Assembly: GCA_964035575.1 (NCBI GenBank)
Contig: OZ037895.1
Coordinates: forward strand, 248,001-312,000
From: Rhynchopus sp. YZ270_cl-10
Taxonomy: Eukaryota; Euglenozoa; Diplonemea; Diplonemida; Diplonemidae
Direction of reading: 5' to 3'
Length of the DNA: 64,000 bases
Of this stretch, positions 9,991-20,088 are shown one piece after another. A program made the translations under genes and the position numbers. Each line of letters begins with the position of its first letter. The first letter of the stretch is position 1. The notes below the pieces were generated by a model. That model worked only from the letters and a program-made list of their open reading frames with translations, did no database searches and was not told the origin of the DNA.

Positions 9991-10901
9991 GCATATTGCC
10001 TGCTCCATCCCCTCAGAGCTCTCAACGATTTGCCTGTATTGCGAACGACTCCACACAGGAGGCCCTACCCCTCTTTTCTCTCTGGAGAAGAAGGAGTTAC
10101 CGGGACCAGTGCGAGAACCTCCCCCCCTTTGATAAAAGCATTGATACAACTGTCGCCTTTTTTTATATTCTGACTATTTTTTGTTTTTTTTGTTTTTGCC
10201 CTGTCCGAGAGACGCCCTTTTTGACAACAAAAAATACCCGAAAAAAGAAACTAATTCGGGTGGAAAAAGGAATGCCCTCACTGCAAAAATGATGTTCTAG
10301 TTATGTTTTTTTTTCCCCTGAACACACAGTAATGACTAAACGGGGTAAGGGGAATTGGTGTAGGTGAGAAAAGTGAGGCCCACCCTGTTTTCTCTCTCTT
10401 CTTTCAATGTCCTCCTGAACAATAGAAAAGAGTGGGCAAAGTGAACGCACTTCCCCGCTGGAGAGAACAGGCAGAAAATATATAAAAAAATATCGGAATT
10501 TAAAAAAAATGGGGGGGAAAGGAAATCTTCCCCCCCTTCCCCTCAACGTATGGCGTAAATTTGTTTGTGTAGATGTCTCCACCATTGGGATACCCGATTA
10601 TTTCGAAGAGGTGGGGGAAAAAAGCGTTATTTTTTTCTGTTTATTTTCTCATGCCTTATTTATTCCCCCTTTTTTGATTGATAAAAAAAAAAAAAAAAAA
10701 ATCCCGACAAAAACCTGGGGTAGAGGCGTAGCTCCTTTATGCTGTTTACACACCTCCTCTCATATTTTCCCCCCCTTCTTTTTTTTGCTTTTTCTTCACA
10801 AAAAAAAAAAAATGGAAAATGGTGCTTTGAACAGATAGATCTCTCCCCTCTGAAGCTCTTCTCCCCCTCTTCCCCCCACCCCACTCCATTGATCATCCTC
10901 T

Positions 10902-11693
10902 TCATGCAGTTATTTTTACCTTTCTCTTGATAATCTTCTTGGGTGCTGCTTTGGGGGCTGCTGCGGGTTCCTCTTCTTCTGCCATGTCCTCGTCTTTTGT
11001 TGAGGCACCTTTTTCGGCCATTCTCTGGGCTCTGAATTGTTCCCGTGCCTCTTGCTTGCGGGTTGCTGCCTCCTCGATCTGGACACGTGCTGCCTCCTTT
11101 TTGGTGACGTCTGTGATGCGGTTGAGTCCACGCTGCAGCGTCTTGACACCAGATGCGGTTTCCACCTCGACACGCGCCCGCATACGCTTCTCCCAGAACG
11201 CCTTCTCGCGACGCTCCTTGATCGTCTGGATCTGCTTCATCGCGCTCAGTGTCTTCCGGATCAGGTCTCTGCTGTACTTCACCGGCACGTTCCTCTTGCG
11301 CTCGAACTCGAGTGTCGTGTCCATCGTAAGCTCCTTGCCGGCTGCGCGACGGAAGGTCTTCGTCCACCTGGTCTTCCTCGGGGTACGCTTCAGTTTGAAG
11401 TTTTTGTGGCATTTTGATGCGCAGAACCTAAGGTGAGGTGGTGGTGAGGGGAGAAGGACACATGACACTCTGTCATGACATGACAAGCTGACAAGCAGTT
11501 GGCGCTAAACTATCTGCCTGGTATTGTGTAAAACGTAGTGATTGTCATGTCATGGCAAATGTCGTCGTGTAGAGGTGTAGAGGGTAGAGTGGGTTGGGCA
11601 ATACCTAAAAATCTTGCAGTCGTTCCTGACGTACATCATTCCGTGCCCAGGGTAGATGGGCGCACTGCAGAAGCTGCATGCTTCGATACGCAT
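10902..11693 (-). CDS. RLP24: Ribosome biogenesis protein RLP24 (L24e family), two exons
   Basis: A 60S assembly factor that occupies the site of ribosomal protein eL24 on pre-60S particles before exchange in the cytoplasm. Exon 1 is 11605-11693 and exon 2 is 10902-11427; the 177-nt intron (donor GTATTG, acceptor CTTAG) splits an Arg codon. The joined protein is 204 residues. It opens [18 protein letters not shown], with zinc ligands C6, C9, C32 and C36, and continues into [17 protein letters not shown], diagnostic of the family. The basic, coiled-coil C-terminal half and the length (about 200 rather than about 150 residues) favour RLP24 over eL24 itself. An acidic/Ala-Pro-Lys tail ends the protein. 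The stop is TGA. Confidence 0.93.
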
Positions 11694-11700
11694 ATTGTGA

Positions 11701-11731
11701 CTGGGGTGGGGGGGTGGGGGGGGGGAGCTGT
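11701..11731 (-). promoter_or_regulatory. Putative trans-splice acceptor of RLP24
   Basis: On the minus strand a nearly uninterrupted C-rich tract ends in CCCCAG, 7 bases before the RLP24 ATG. It is one of the clearest acceptor-like sites in the window. Confidence 0.5.
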
Positions 11732-11849
11732 GTGTACTCTGGAAGCGGGGGGTGGTTTGTGGGTTGAAGTTTTTTTTTTTTGTGTCCACAAAATCACCGA
11801 CCAAGGAAGGCTCTGTACAACATAGCCTAGAGAGACTGCAGTGAGCACC

Positions 11850-12000
11850 CTAAAGTGTCATCTTGTCGTTCCCTCACCCCCCTTCTTGCTTGATGCGTTG
11901 ACGCCTTCCACACACACTATCTCTCACCTGTTGGGGTGGTGGTGTTGCGGAGCACGGTTGGGTTGAGTGAACGACGTTGACACTTTCCGCTCACAAAGTA
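11850..12000. repeat. Short inverted-repeat element, family AAAGTGTCA, copy 1
   Basis: The left end aaagtgtcatcttgtcgttc is mirrored at the right end by gaacgacgttgacacttt, enclosing about 100 bases. Copy 2 near 12865-12960 has the same ends and the same downstream sequence (ccgctcacaaagtagtg). It resembles a small non-autonomous element with terminal inverted repeats. Confidence 0.55.
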
Positions 12001-12529
12001 GTGTGCGTAAAAATCGCAAAAAATGGAAAAAGAAAAGCTGGGGAGAAGTGAGGAGGGCAGGGTTCGTGTTGTTATTCCAGTGTATTTGTTTCCCCCCCCC
12101 TTCAGGGGTGCCCCCTCCCACAACGATACCGTGTCGTTGTGTGCAAACGTATTCTGGTGTTGTCGCTATTGTGGACCTCCCTCTCTCTTCACACTGAGGG
12201 TGACGGAAACCACCCTGGTGTAGGAGCAAGCACGCGAAGTAGGTGGAACACATGGCCTCGAGGTTGTGCTTCCTGGGGCACTGTGAAGTGTGTCATTTTT
12301 TTTTTTCTTATTTTTACTTTCGACAATCACCCTTGTCCGAGGACAGGTTCTGTACAACAAAGTCGCCCAAAGGCTCATGAATTTCAAAGGTATAGATGCA
12401 GATCATCCTCAACCGAAATCGCTTTTTTTGTTTTGGTACGGTATTCATATGTGGTGATGGGGCGGGGTGGGGGGGGGGCAGGGGGCGTTGCGCTCCCTCT
12501 GAACAAAAAAAAGAAAAAGAAAATAAAGA

Positions 12530-12582
12530 AGTTTACAAGAAGACCCTAAGCCTCTCGTTGCTTAGTCACCTTGAAAAAAGGA
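12530..12582 (+). repeat. Hairpin repeat family F1 copy
   Basis: Contains CTAAGC-CTCTCGTT-GCTTAG followed by tcaccttgaaa, the most regular form of the family. Further copies are listed in the F1 entry near 59388. Confidence 0.6.
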
Positions 12583-12624
12583 GAAGGAGAGAAAGGAATG
12601 AAAAGATGGAGTTACTTTGTCCCA

Positions 12625-12800
12625 AAAAAAAAGGAGCTGGAAGTGCAAATGCCTGTTCATCGACGGACGCATGCACTGATTCCCCACGGGTTATCGAACC
12701 CCAGAGAGCACGTCATTGGCATGCACGCGGTTACCACGAGGGAGGTTGTTTGCAGGTACCATTGACCATTGTTGCCCCATCCAGAACGGGGGGGAAAAAC
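12625..12800 (-). repeat. 5'-truncated LINE tail (family F5)
   Basis: Parallel to the LINE 3' end at 14088-14240: gctggaagtgcaaatgcc, cggacgcatgcactg, gggttatcgaacccc, then a gcaggtac segment and a closing g-rich stretch. It diverges at many positions, so it is an older copy or a SINE sharing the LINE tail. Confidence 0.5.
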
Positions 12801-12864
12801 AAAAAAGAAATTATGAGGAACGCACTGTGGAGTGAACAGAATTGGCTTTCCTTTTGTTTAATTT

Positions 12865-12960
12865 GCAAAAGTGTCACTTTGCCGTTCCCTCACTCCCTTC
12901 TTGGAGCTGTTTCGATGAACGACGAGACACTTTCCGCTCACAAAGTAGTGTACGTATAAA
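12865..12960. repeat. Short inverted-repeat element, family AAAGTGTCA, copy 2
   Basis: Ends aaagtgtcactttgccgttc and gaacgacgagacacttt; same family as 11850-12000 but shorter inside. Confidence 0.5.
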
Positions 12961-13058
12961 AAAAAAAACTGCACAACTAAGGAAAACAATCCTGGGGTGG
13001 AGAGTCAAAGGGGACCATGTAAATAGCCCTCCCCAATTTAATAAAGGGGGGGTGTGGC

Positions 13059-13198
13059 TAATGGTGGCAGTATTGTGATGGGAGCCCATTGGAATACGCA
13101 AAATACATCAAAATACATCACAATACACGTGTATTGTGATGTATTTTTATGTATTTTGCGTATTCCAATGGGCTCCCATCACAATACTGCCACCATTA
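13059..13198. mobile_element. Palindromic MITE with 8-bp target-site duplication (hAT-like)
   Basis: Two 70-base arms are reverse complements with a single mismatch, centred on ACACGTGT. The outer ends read TAATGGTGGC and GCCACCATTA. The element is flanked on both sides by GGTGTGGC (13051-13058 and 13199-13206), an 8-bp duplication typical of hAT-superfamily insertion. It has no coding capacity. Near-identity of the arms implies a recent insertion. Confidence 0.85.
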
Positions 13199-13265
13199 GG
13201 TGTGGCGTGGGGGATGGAACGGCTGCTGCTGTCAGGCTTATTGTTGTTGTTGCTTTTTTTGTTGT

Positions 13266-13337
13266 TTGATAAATTGTTGGAGTAGGTGTAGTTGCCTCGG
13301 TTGCGTTGCCACAGTTTGTGCAATCTCCACTTTGTTT
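13266..13337 (+). repeat. Dispersed repeat family F3 copy
   Basis: Unit of the type attgttgg...gtgtagttgcctcggttg...gttgccacag...caatctccact. Other copies lie near 20663-20735, 32766-32812, 35203-35240, 47620-47683 and 59290-59355, all in the same orientation. Confidence 0.65.
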
Positions 13338-14142
13338 GTTTGTTTGGTTATCCATGAAGGCGCAGCACTTTTGCGTATTTCTAATTTTTGTGATTCGTTT
13401 TGCTGATCAGTAGGGCGGGGGTGACCGCATAACCCCATACTAGAGGCGGTGCACAACCGCTCGGCCGACCCCTTCCGCTGAAGAGTTGTGAAGCTTACAG
13501 GAACTCCCATTCACTAGACCCAACGCTTGATGCTCTCCTGGTTGCAAAAGCCTTCCCCGCAGTCCCAGAACGCATTTGGAAAAAAGGTTGTGGGTTCTGC
13601 AGGTTGCCAGCTTCCGCACAAAAAAAAAAGGTGTCTGCCATTTCGTATGATCTGTACTGCTGAACATTGGTAACGTTTAGTGGCCACCGCGGTGATCACC
13701 TCTCTTTGCTTCATCGACAACCCCCGAAAGTAGGTCCCCCCCCGACCGAAGGCGTTTGTACTGAAAAGATATAGACGCAGATCGTCCTCAACTCTAGATT
13801 ATTATTTTTGCTTGTTTTTATAGAATAATTTGGGCTGTATCGACAATCACCTACCTACCTGGACCTCTTGCATCAGACTCCCCTCTATTTTTCCCCCTTC
13901 AAGCTTAATACAAGAGGTACCTCTTGCATTCGACTCCCCAGTAGGTAGGTAGGTAGGTTCTTGTGGAAAAAAATTTCCCCACCCTTTCCCTTTCCCTTAC
14001 CCCCCCTCTATCAAGTGGGGTGCCATGCAGACGTTGGCACCAAAGACCCCGCAATCGGCGAATCTGGGCATTCCTGTTGAGAAGAAAAAGTGAAGTTGAT
14101 AGTGCAAACGCCTCTGGGACGCAGGCACTGACACTCCGCGGG

Positions 14143-17100
14143 TTATCGAACCCCGGAGTGTTGCGCTTGTGTTTGGTTTACAGGGAAGCTGTAAGCAGGT
14201 ATACAATCATTACCCCACCCTGACCGGGAAGGGGGGACAACATGATTTAGTGATTCAAGAAAAGCACGTGTTTTAGCACACAACACTGGGCGTCTGCTGA
14301 ATCCAATGAGCGCTGGGGCGCCGACGGAACGGAGGGAGTGCACACGATCCCTCTTCACACCAGGGAATGGGGCGCGGCGGAGTTTCGCTGTTAAAGCCCG
14401 CATGTTAGCCTTGACGATGAGCCTTTGCATGGCCCGCCCACGCTCGCGGATATTAGAGGTCTGTTTGGCGAGGAAGACCCTTGTGCGCAATTCGAAGTCG
14501 ACCGCGAGCTCGACACACGACACGTCGCGGGGTTCTTTGCTCCACTCGAGCGTAATCACCCACCACAGGAAAGCTTTCAAAGTGAACGCCTCCCTATAGG
14601 TGGAGGAAAAACTAGGTTGTAGCTTGGTCAGATATGTGCGGAAGGGGGTATCCCGTTTAGAGGCAGCAAATGTGAGATTCCAAGGGTGCACAGCCGGGGC
14701 CACATCCGCTGGACTTGAGAGGGTCGTGTCGATCGTGGTGACGGCATCGAGGAGAAGAGACTGTACCGCCTTCACCGTCACCTTGCTCACATTGGAGGGC
14801 ACAATGCCGTGCAGCACAAAGCAGGTGGGAAGCCCCTTGCCGTAGAGGCTGATGGCCGACGCATGTAGGGCAGTGAATGCCGGTGTGTGCACTATGCTGC
14901 AGTGCCACAGTAGGTGGCGTGTGTGGCATGTAACCTGGACGAGGCATAAGGGGCATTTATCGCTGAAGTCCGCCTCGGGCAGGCCACTGCGCTTGAGCCC
15001 ATCTGGATGGCAGAAGAGGACTCCACCACACAGAACACGTCGCATCCGGAAAGCCTTGAGGGGGTCGTGGTATTGTAGATTGCGCCACAGGGCATTGGTG
15101 GCGCGGGTGTCAATGCCGTCGTTGATGCCGTCGTACGTAGGGCGTTTACTCTGTAGGTCATCCCATACCGCCGTACGTGCCAGAACTCGCACTTCATGGG
15201 CCCTCTTGGCTTTGTCTATCTCGATGATGGGGGTAGTCTTCGCGGTTGCAGACGTAGACGTCACTGTCTTCATCTCAGGGTCCCAACTCACGCCACATCT
15301 GCGGGAGGCGGCAAGCACCGTCCCCACTGGACCAACTGCATGCATAGGTGTACCCCGTGCGGCCAGGGTCTCGTATCTCTCTCTGATGTTCATGCACCTC
15401 TGGCGTATGGCGTCGTTGCGTTCCACACTGGCAGCGTAAGTTCTGAACGTCCGGCATATTGCACTCGAGAGGGGGTGTGCCATGTGCGCCTTCAGGCAGA
15501 GTGTGAGCAATGCATCCACTGAACGGGTAAGGTAGGTGGGGCCCCAGCAGCACATCGCCACTGCCTTCGTTAGTTCATTCAACACTGACTGAGGGGGCAT
15601 GTTGAATGCGGACTCGTATAACACTGAAGGGAGGATGGCAGATGTGGCAATAGATACCTTCTGGGAGAAGGAGAGCGGTGTCGCACCCAAACATGAGAGC
15701 GCCCTCACGGCTGATTGGTATACCGTAGCGTTGTATCGCCCCTTGCTCCGTAGGGAGCTGTACATCATCACGCCGAGTGAGCGGAGTGACTCTGTTGTCC
15801 GGAACCTATGGTTGTCCTCAGACTTCAGCTTGCATTTGTGGTTCTTCAATGATGAGAAGGCAAAGGTCTTCGCCATGTTGAGGCGCATGCCTGTGATGCG
15901 GCAGAAGTCCTCCACTCGCAGCAGACACGCCCCCACCGAAGCTTCACTATGGCGAGACAAAAGGTATGCGTCGTCAGCAAACGACCGTACAAACGCCTCA
16001 GGTACCTCTGCCGTGATGCAGTGTGTCAGGACCGACATCAAGGCGTTGATGAGCACCACAGAGAGGGGGCACCCCTGCAGAATCCCATTCGTCACGGAGT
16101 ACGCCTCTCCTACGCCGGAGGGCAGCTTGAACCGCCGTCTCAGCTTGGCGTACATTGCTCGCAGAGGTGTCATGATCCTGGGGTGAAGCCCCATCTTCTC
16201 TACAAGATCCAAGGTGAGGCCCTGTGGTACGCGGTCGAAGCACTTCGCAAAGTCGAGTGCCAGACCGTGCAGCGGTTCGCCACCGAGCAGAGCGTCCTCC
16301 ATCTGTGTGAAGACGTCATACAAGACGTCGTTCGTGCTGTGCTTTGGGCGGAAGCCATGTTGCGACGGGTGTACCCATTGTTCCTGCCATTGTTGAACTG
16401 CCTGCAGGCGTGCGCAGGCCCACAACCGGTACACCGCACTGGTCACTGTCACAGGACGTAGCTTCAAGGGGGACTGGTCCTCGCCTTTGGGAAGGAGCGT
16501 CACCAGGGCGGTCAACAGCGCTTGCGGCCACACACCGTTCGTCTCTATCGCGTTGAACACTCGGGCAAAACCGTCCAGTATGCACAGGGGCATCGCATGA
16601 AGCTCCAATGAGCGCCAGCCATCAGTTCCGCAGGCGTCCGTGCGCTTACCTTTCTTGTCAAGCGTTCTACGCAAGTCAGCACCACTTAGCGGGTCTAGGG
16701 ACATCGGGGAGTGCGCGACGAAGCTGCCGAAACGTTGTTCGAAAGAGGCGAGAGTTGGCTCGGGATGGTCGTGGTCGTATAGGTTGAACACCGATTTCCA
16801 TTCATCACGCAGGAGTTTGTCCATCTCCCTGTGGTTGGCCGTAAGCACACCATCTTCCCCCCGAAGGGCGGAAATAGGAACACCCTGTTTACCCATGCAC
16901 CACGCCGTGAGTTTTCGTCGTTCGCTGCTGAAATCCACCTTCAGCTTGGTGGTGTACTGCTTCTCGCGCTGTAGACGGGTATTGCGTATCTCAAGGTTCA
17001 TAAGCATCTTGGATTTTTCCAGCAGAGAGTTAAGGATCTGTATTTGCCTTTCGAGCGAGAGAGGGATTGTCGTCTCCTCGGACCTCATCAACTTGAGCGT

Positions 17101-18573
17101 AATTGCGGTACGGAACACTTTACCCCAGGCATTGCGCACAGGATTCTCCATCACCCCACCAGGACAAGATTCAGTCTTTGCGATGAGATCCGTGAGCTTG
17201 TACTCGAATTTGGCAAGTTGGTCCTGTCGGGGGGAAGACCCACCAACAGACGCCGGTCGTGTAGGTGCACACACAGGTTTCAACACCGGATGGGGGATCT
17301 TGGAGCGGCCACAGAACCCTTTCGAAAGCGTGTCACCAGCTGCCTTTGCCGCGAGCAGGAGAAACTCTTCCCCAGCCAATGCGATCGCTTCCCACGCATC
17401 GTCAATGTCACCGGACGCAAGTGCTGCGGCACAGTTGTGTTGTTGTAGGAGATTCCTGCCGACTGTCTCAGCATTCGCCACAAGTCCAAGCTCCGGCATC
17501 TGCTTGGGAATAATGTATCGGAGTGTCGACTCTGTAAACACAGAGAGGCAGAGCCGCACGTTGACGGACTTGTGGCTGGGGATGCAGTTGATGCTCTGTG
17601 TCCAACAGCTATGAATGGCGTGTGCAGCGACGCTATTCAGCAGGATGTAGTCGATACGGGTTCCCGCTGAGTCTTTGCGAGTGAACGTGGCAGGGGGCTT
17701 GCCGTCATCCCCAGTGCTTCCCAGGAGCGCGACATCGCACCAGTCATTGGCGAGTGCTTTCCGCAATGTTGGTGATCTTTCCACATCGGTGTTGAGGTCG
17801 CCGCACACAATCAACGGAACGTTACCCAGGGCTTCTCGAAACTTCACAAGCACTGTGTGGAGGAGTTCTTCGCGGGAAGCAACTGTACCTCTTGGCGTGT
17901 CACCTGACGGGGCGTACACATTCACCACATGCAGGAACAGACGGCCGGAACCAAGCGCCACGCGTGTGTGCACCACGCGTTTCCTCAGCGAGGGCTTCAG
18001 AGAAGACGTCAATTCGGTGTCCAGGAACATGATGCCCGGTCTCTTCAGCATGGTGGCAACTCCCCCACGTTCCCCAATGTGTGGACTGCGGATGCCATGG
18101 ACGAGTGCGCCATCCATGGGGGGGCCCCACTCTGGGGACCAAACTGTGGTGAAGAAGTCGTTCATCTCAAAGATCTTGGACTCGGTCAATTTTGTCTCTT
18201 GCAGACAAATTATATCGCACTGCAGGTCGTGTATGATGTGTGCGTAGTTCTGCAGGGATGTGCAGTTGAGGGTGGTTATCGTGAGCGTGTTCTCAGCATC
18301 GGAGCAGCACGTACGTGAGGAGGATCTATCCGTTGAAGAGGAGGAGGAAGAAGAGGAAGAAGAAGAAGAGGAGGAAGCAGAGGAAGAAGATGTGTCTGAG
18401 AGTGACGTAGGGAAAAAGGGGCGAGGAGAAAAGGATGCCACGGATGATGATGATGATGATGAGGAGGCTTGGTTTGGGAAGTGGCGGGGACCAGGGCGTG
18501 TTTCTATGCACTCGCGAGGAAGTTGCTCGTAGTTGTGGGCTGCGAGCGACTCGGGGTCACGCTTCTCGCTCCG
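14143..18573 (-). CDS. LINE ORF2: endonuclease and reverse transcriptase
   Basis: Open from the codon after the TGA at 18574-18576 to 14143, about 1476 residues, with no internal stop. A poly-Ser stretch near 18.35-18.45 kb precedes the APE-type endonuclease, where LQETKL (about 18200), GDLNTD (about 17800), RIDYILLN (about 17650) and an SHK motif in place of the usual SDH are visible. The reverse transcriptase has LRPVTVTS, LDFAKCFDRVP (about 16245), NGILQGCPLS and the catalytic FADD (about 15975). A C-terminal Cys/His cluster (CPLCLVQVTCH...HLLWHCSIVH) lies near 14.9 kb. All catalytic residues I can check are present. There is no ATG at its upstream edge, consistent with translation by read-through from ORF1. 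Confidence 0.88.
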   Translation of the reverse strand, partial: RSEKRDPESLAAHNYEQLPRECIETRPGPRHFPNQASSSSSSSSVASFSPRPFFPTSLSDTSSSSASSSSSSSSSSSSSSTDRSSSRTCCSDAENTLTITTLNCTSLQNYAHIIHDLQCDIICLQETKLTESKIFEMNDFFTTVWSPEWGPPMDGALVHGIRSPHIGERGGVATMLKRPGIMFLDTELTSSLKPSLRKRVVHTRVALGSGRLFLHVVNVYAPSGDTPRGTVASREELLHTVLVKFREALGNVPLIVCGDLNTDVERSPTLRKALANDWCDVALLGSTGDDGKPPATFTRKDSAGTRIDYILLNSVAAHAIHSCWTQSINCIPSHKSVNVRLCLSVFTESTLRYIIPKQMPELGLVANAETVGRNLLQQHNCAAALASGDIDDAWEAIALAGEEFLLLAAKAAGDTLSKGFCGRSKIPHPVLKPVCAPTRPASVGGSSPRQDQLAKFEYKLTDLIAKTESCPGGVMENPVRNAWGKVFRTAITLKLMRSEETTIPLSLERQIQILNSLLEKSKMLMNLEIRNTRLQREKQYTTKLKVDFSSERRKLTAWCMGKQGVPISALRGEDGVLTANHREMDKLLRDEWKSVFNLYDHDHPEPTLASFEQRFGSFVAHSPMSLDPLSGADLRRTLDKKGKRTDACGTDGWRSLELHAMPLCILDGFARVFNAIETNGVWPQALLTALVTLLPKGEDQSPLKLRPVTVTSAVYRLWACARLQAVQQWQEQWVHPSQHGFRPKHSTNDVLYDVFTQMEDALLGGEPLHGLALDFAKCFDRVPQGLTLDLVEKMGLHPRIMTPLRAMYAKLRRRFKLPSGVGEAYSVTNGILQGCPLSVVLINALMSVLTHCITAEVPEAFVRSFADDAYLLSRHSEASVGACLLRVEDFCRITGMRLNMAKTFAFSSLKNHKCKLKSEDNHRFRTTESLRSLGVMMYSSLRSKGRYNATVYQSAVRALSCLGATPLSFSQKVSIATSAILPSVLYESAFNMPPQSVLNELTKAVAMCCWGPTYLTRSVDALLTLCLKAHMAHPLSSAICRTFRTYAASVERNDAIRQRCMNIRERYETLAARGTPMHAVGPVGTVLAASRRCGVSWDPEMKTVTSTSATAKTTPIIEIDKAKRAHEVRVLARTAVWDDLQSKRPTYDGINDGIDTRATNALWRNLQYHDPLKAFRMRRVLCGGVLFCHPDGLKRSGLPEADFSDKCPLCLVQVTCHTRHLLWHCSIVHTPAFTALHASAISLYGKGLPTCFVLHGIVPSNVSKVTVKAVQSLLLDAVTTIDTTLSSPADVAPAVHPWNLTFAASKRDTPFRTYLTKLQPSFSSTYREAFTLKAFLWWVITLEWSKEPRDVSCVELAVDFELRTRVFLAKQTSNIRERGRAMQRLIVKANMRALTAKLRRAPFPGVKRDRVHSLRSVGAPALIGFSRRPVLCAKTRAFLESLNHVVPPSRSGWGNDCIPAYSFPVNQTQAQHSGVR

Positions 18574-18579
18574 TCACAA
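18574..18579 (-). other. In-frame TGA with read-through-type context between LINE ORF1 and ORF2
   Basis: Minus strand reads ATG TTG TGA CGG. ORF1 and ORF2 are in the same frame with this one stop between them. UGA followed by CGG is a known read-through context in some RNA viruses. Whether the element really uses it is inferred. Confidence 0.6.
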
Positions 18580-19958
18580 CATGGGCTCTACTGTCGCCTC
18601 TGGCTCAACGATCTCCGTCTCCATCTCGGACGACTCTGATGGGAACACCAATTTGCCAGTGAACCTGTTAGTGCGGGGGCGGTGGCTGTCCGCAGACGAT
18701 GCTGGCCTGACTGTGACCATGGACTGGCCTGTGCGCTCAATGTTGGTGAAGTGCGGGGCGGTGTTCGCGGCCACGATCAGCCACGTCTGTCCTTTGCGCT
18801 TGTACGTTGCCAGCTGTGTGCATGGCCAGCTCGTGCCCCGCAGAACGGACATGATGTCTGCCGCCTCCTCGTAGTGCCGTGCACCCGACACCGTGTACCT
18901 CACCAGAGAGGGATCGTTCGACATGGGCGCGAGCATACCCTGTGGTATCTCTCTGCGAACGGCATCCAAGTCAACCCCTTGCTTCATCCTTAGTGCTAGA
19001 CCCCCACTCACTCCCACGGCTAGCCCTAGGCAGGAGTTGGGGTTCCGTGTATTCAACTCCAGGGCTCTCTCGAGCGTCACCGTCCGGTCCAGCCAGGCCA
19101 CAGGGTACTTGTCGTTGCCGCAGTGCCACTTCAGAGGCTTGAGAAAGAGCCCTTGTTTCCCCGACAGCGGCAGTAGCTGCTCCACCTTACTCACCGGCAC
19201 GCGCAGGCTAATTTCGTGCCCATTCCCATGCTCGTTCTCTCTGCGGAAGTAGTCCCACACGTTGTTGGGCTTCACCACGTGCTGCACTACCTTGCATAGA
19301 TCTGTCAGCAGTCTCGGCATCATAATGCCAGGGTTGCGCTCCGCTTGCCTCCATGTCGTCGCATCCGCAAACTTCTCCGACAACGTGCAGATGAGCACAG
19401 CGGTGGAGGGTTGCGAATTCACACGTACCGTCTTCGGCATCGCTTCCTTCATCTCCTCCTCCCACAGCAGAGAGTAACATGCGTACCAGGTCTCATCTCG
19501 CTGCTGCTTGAGACTCCTGTTTTCTGTCCGCAGCGTAACTGCCACACACCGCGAACAGAAGCGTTTCTTCGCGTACACGGCGATCCTCGGGAAGGCATCC
19601 TCGTTCCGGATGTCCTCCTCGCGTGCCAGCACGGCCTCCCAAGCGAGTCTCGCCTCGTCTGCGTTATCAGCAATGAACGCCAAGTCCATCGCCGTCATCA
19701 CCAAGTCCACTTCCCTGCAGATTGGGGCGCCCCCGAATTGGCTCTGCATAAGCGAAAACGTCGTTCGTACTGTCTCCGGTTCCTCCTCGGCGATGCGCCG
19801 GTACTCCGCGAACTTCTGCAGCCTCTGTTTCTGCCTGCTGCCTCTTACCACTTGTGTCCATTCCTGCGAGGGCTCCTCGACATCGCGTCCTTCGCCGCCG
19901 TTGACGCCATCCTCCGCTCCGCGTCCACCGCGCGTGTCACTAAGCGGACTGTATCTGT

Positions 19959-20041
<83 letters not shown>

Positions 20042-20088
20042 TTGTTGCTGTTGTTGTTGTTGCCGCTGCTCTTGCCGGGGACCTGCAC
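18574..20088 (-). CDS. LINE ORF1, Asn/Ser-rich N-terminus
   Basis: About 500 residues ending in TVEPML and TGA. It opens with a low-complexity Asn/Ser run coded by a CAGCAA-type hexamer repeat (19955-20075), followed by a basic/acidic helical region and a mixed C-terminal domain that I do not recognise; it is presumed to bind the element RNA. The conventional left limit at 20088 is a GTG. The same frame stays open for roughly 400 further bases upstream (to about 20.5 kb), and that stretch looks like protein (LLAKARETYDRAQALVLAS), but I see no in-frame ATG there. The true start is therefore unresolved. Confidence 0.7.
19955..20075. repeat. Hexanucleotide (GTTGCT/AGCAAC)n tract in LINE ORF1
   Basis: A near-perfect run of GTTGCT units with a few GTTGTT variants, reading as alternating Asn-Ser on the minus strand. 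A looser extension continues to about 20200. Confidence 0.9.

Noticed and set aside
9549-10025. N-terminal extension of the PARP protein (extra 159 codons)
   Set aside because: Phe/Ser/Leu-rich reading of a pyrimidine tract; a good ATG and an acceptor-like AG lie downstream.
13436-13720. Possible exon (minus frame with several Cys and Trp)
   Set aside because: No homology, no splice-site pair and poor composition; could not be linked to the PAS gene.
14088-14170. True tRNA gene or functional Pol III promoter in the LINE tail
   Set aside because: GGTTCGATAACC resembles a B box but the T-stem is mispaired and no cloverleaf or clear A box can be drawn; the bases also encode the last ORF2 codons.
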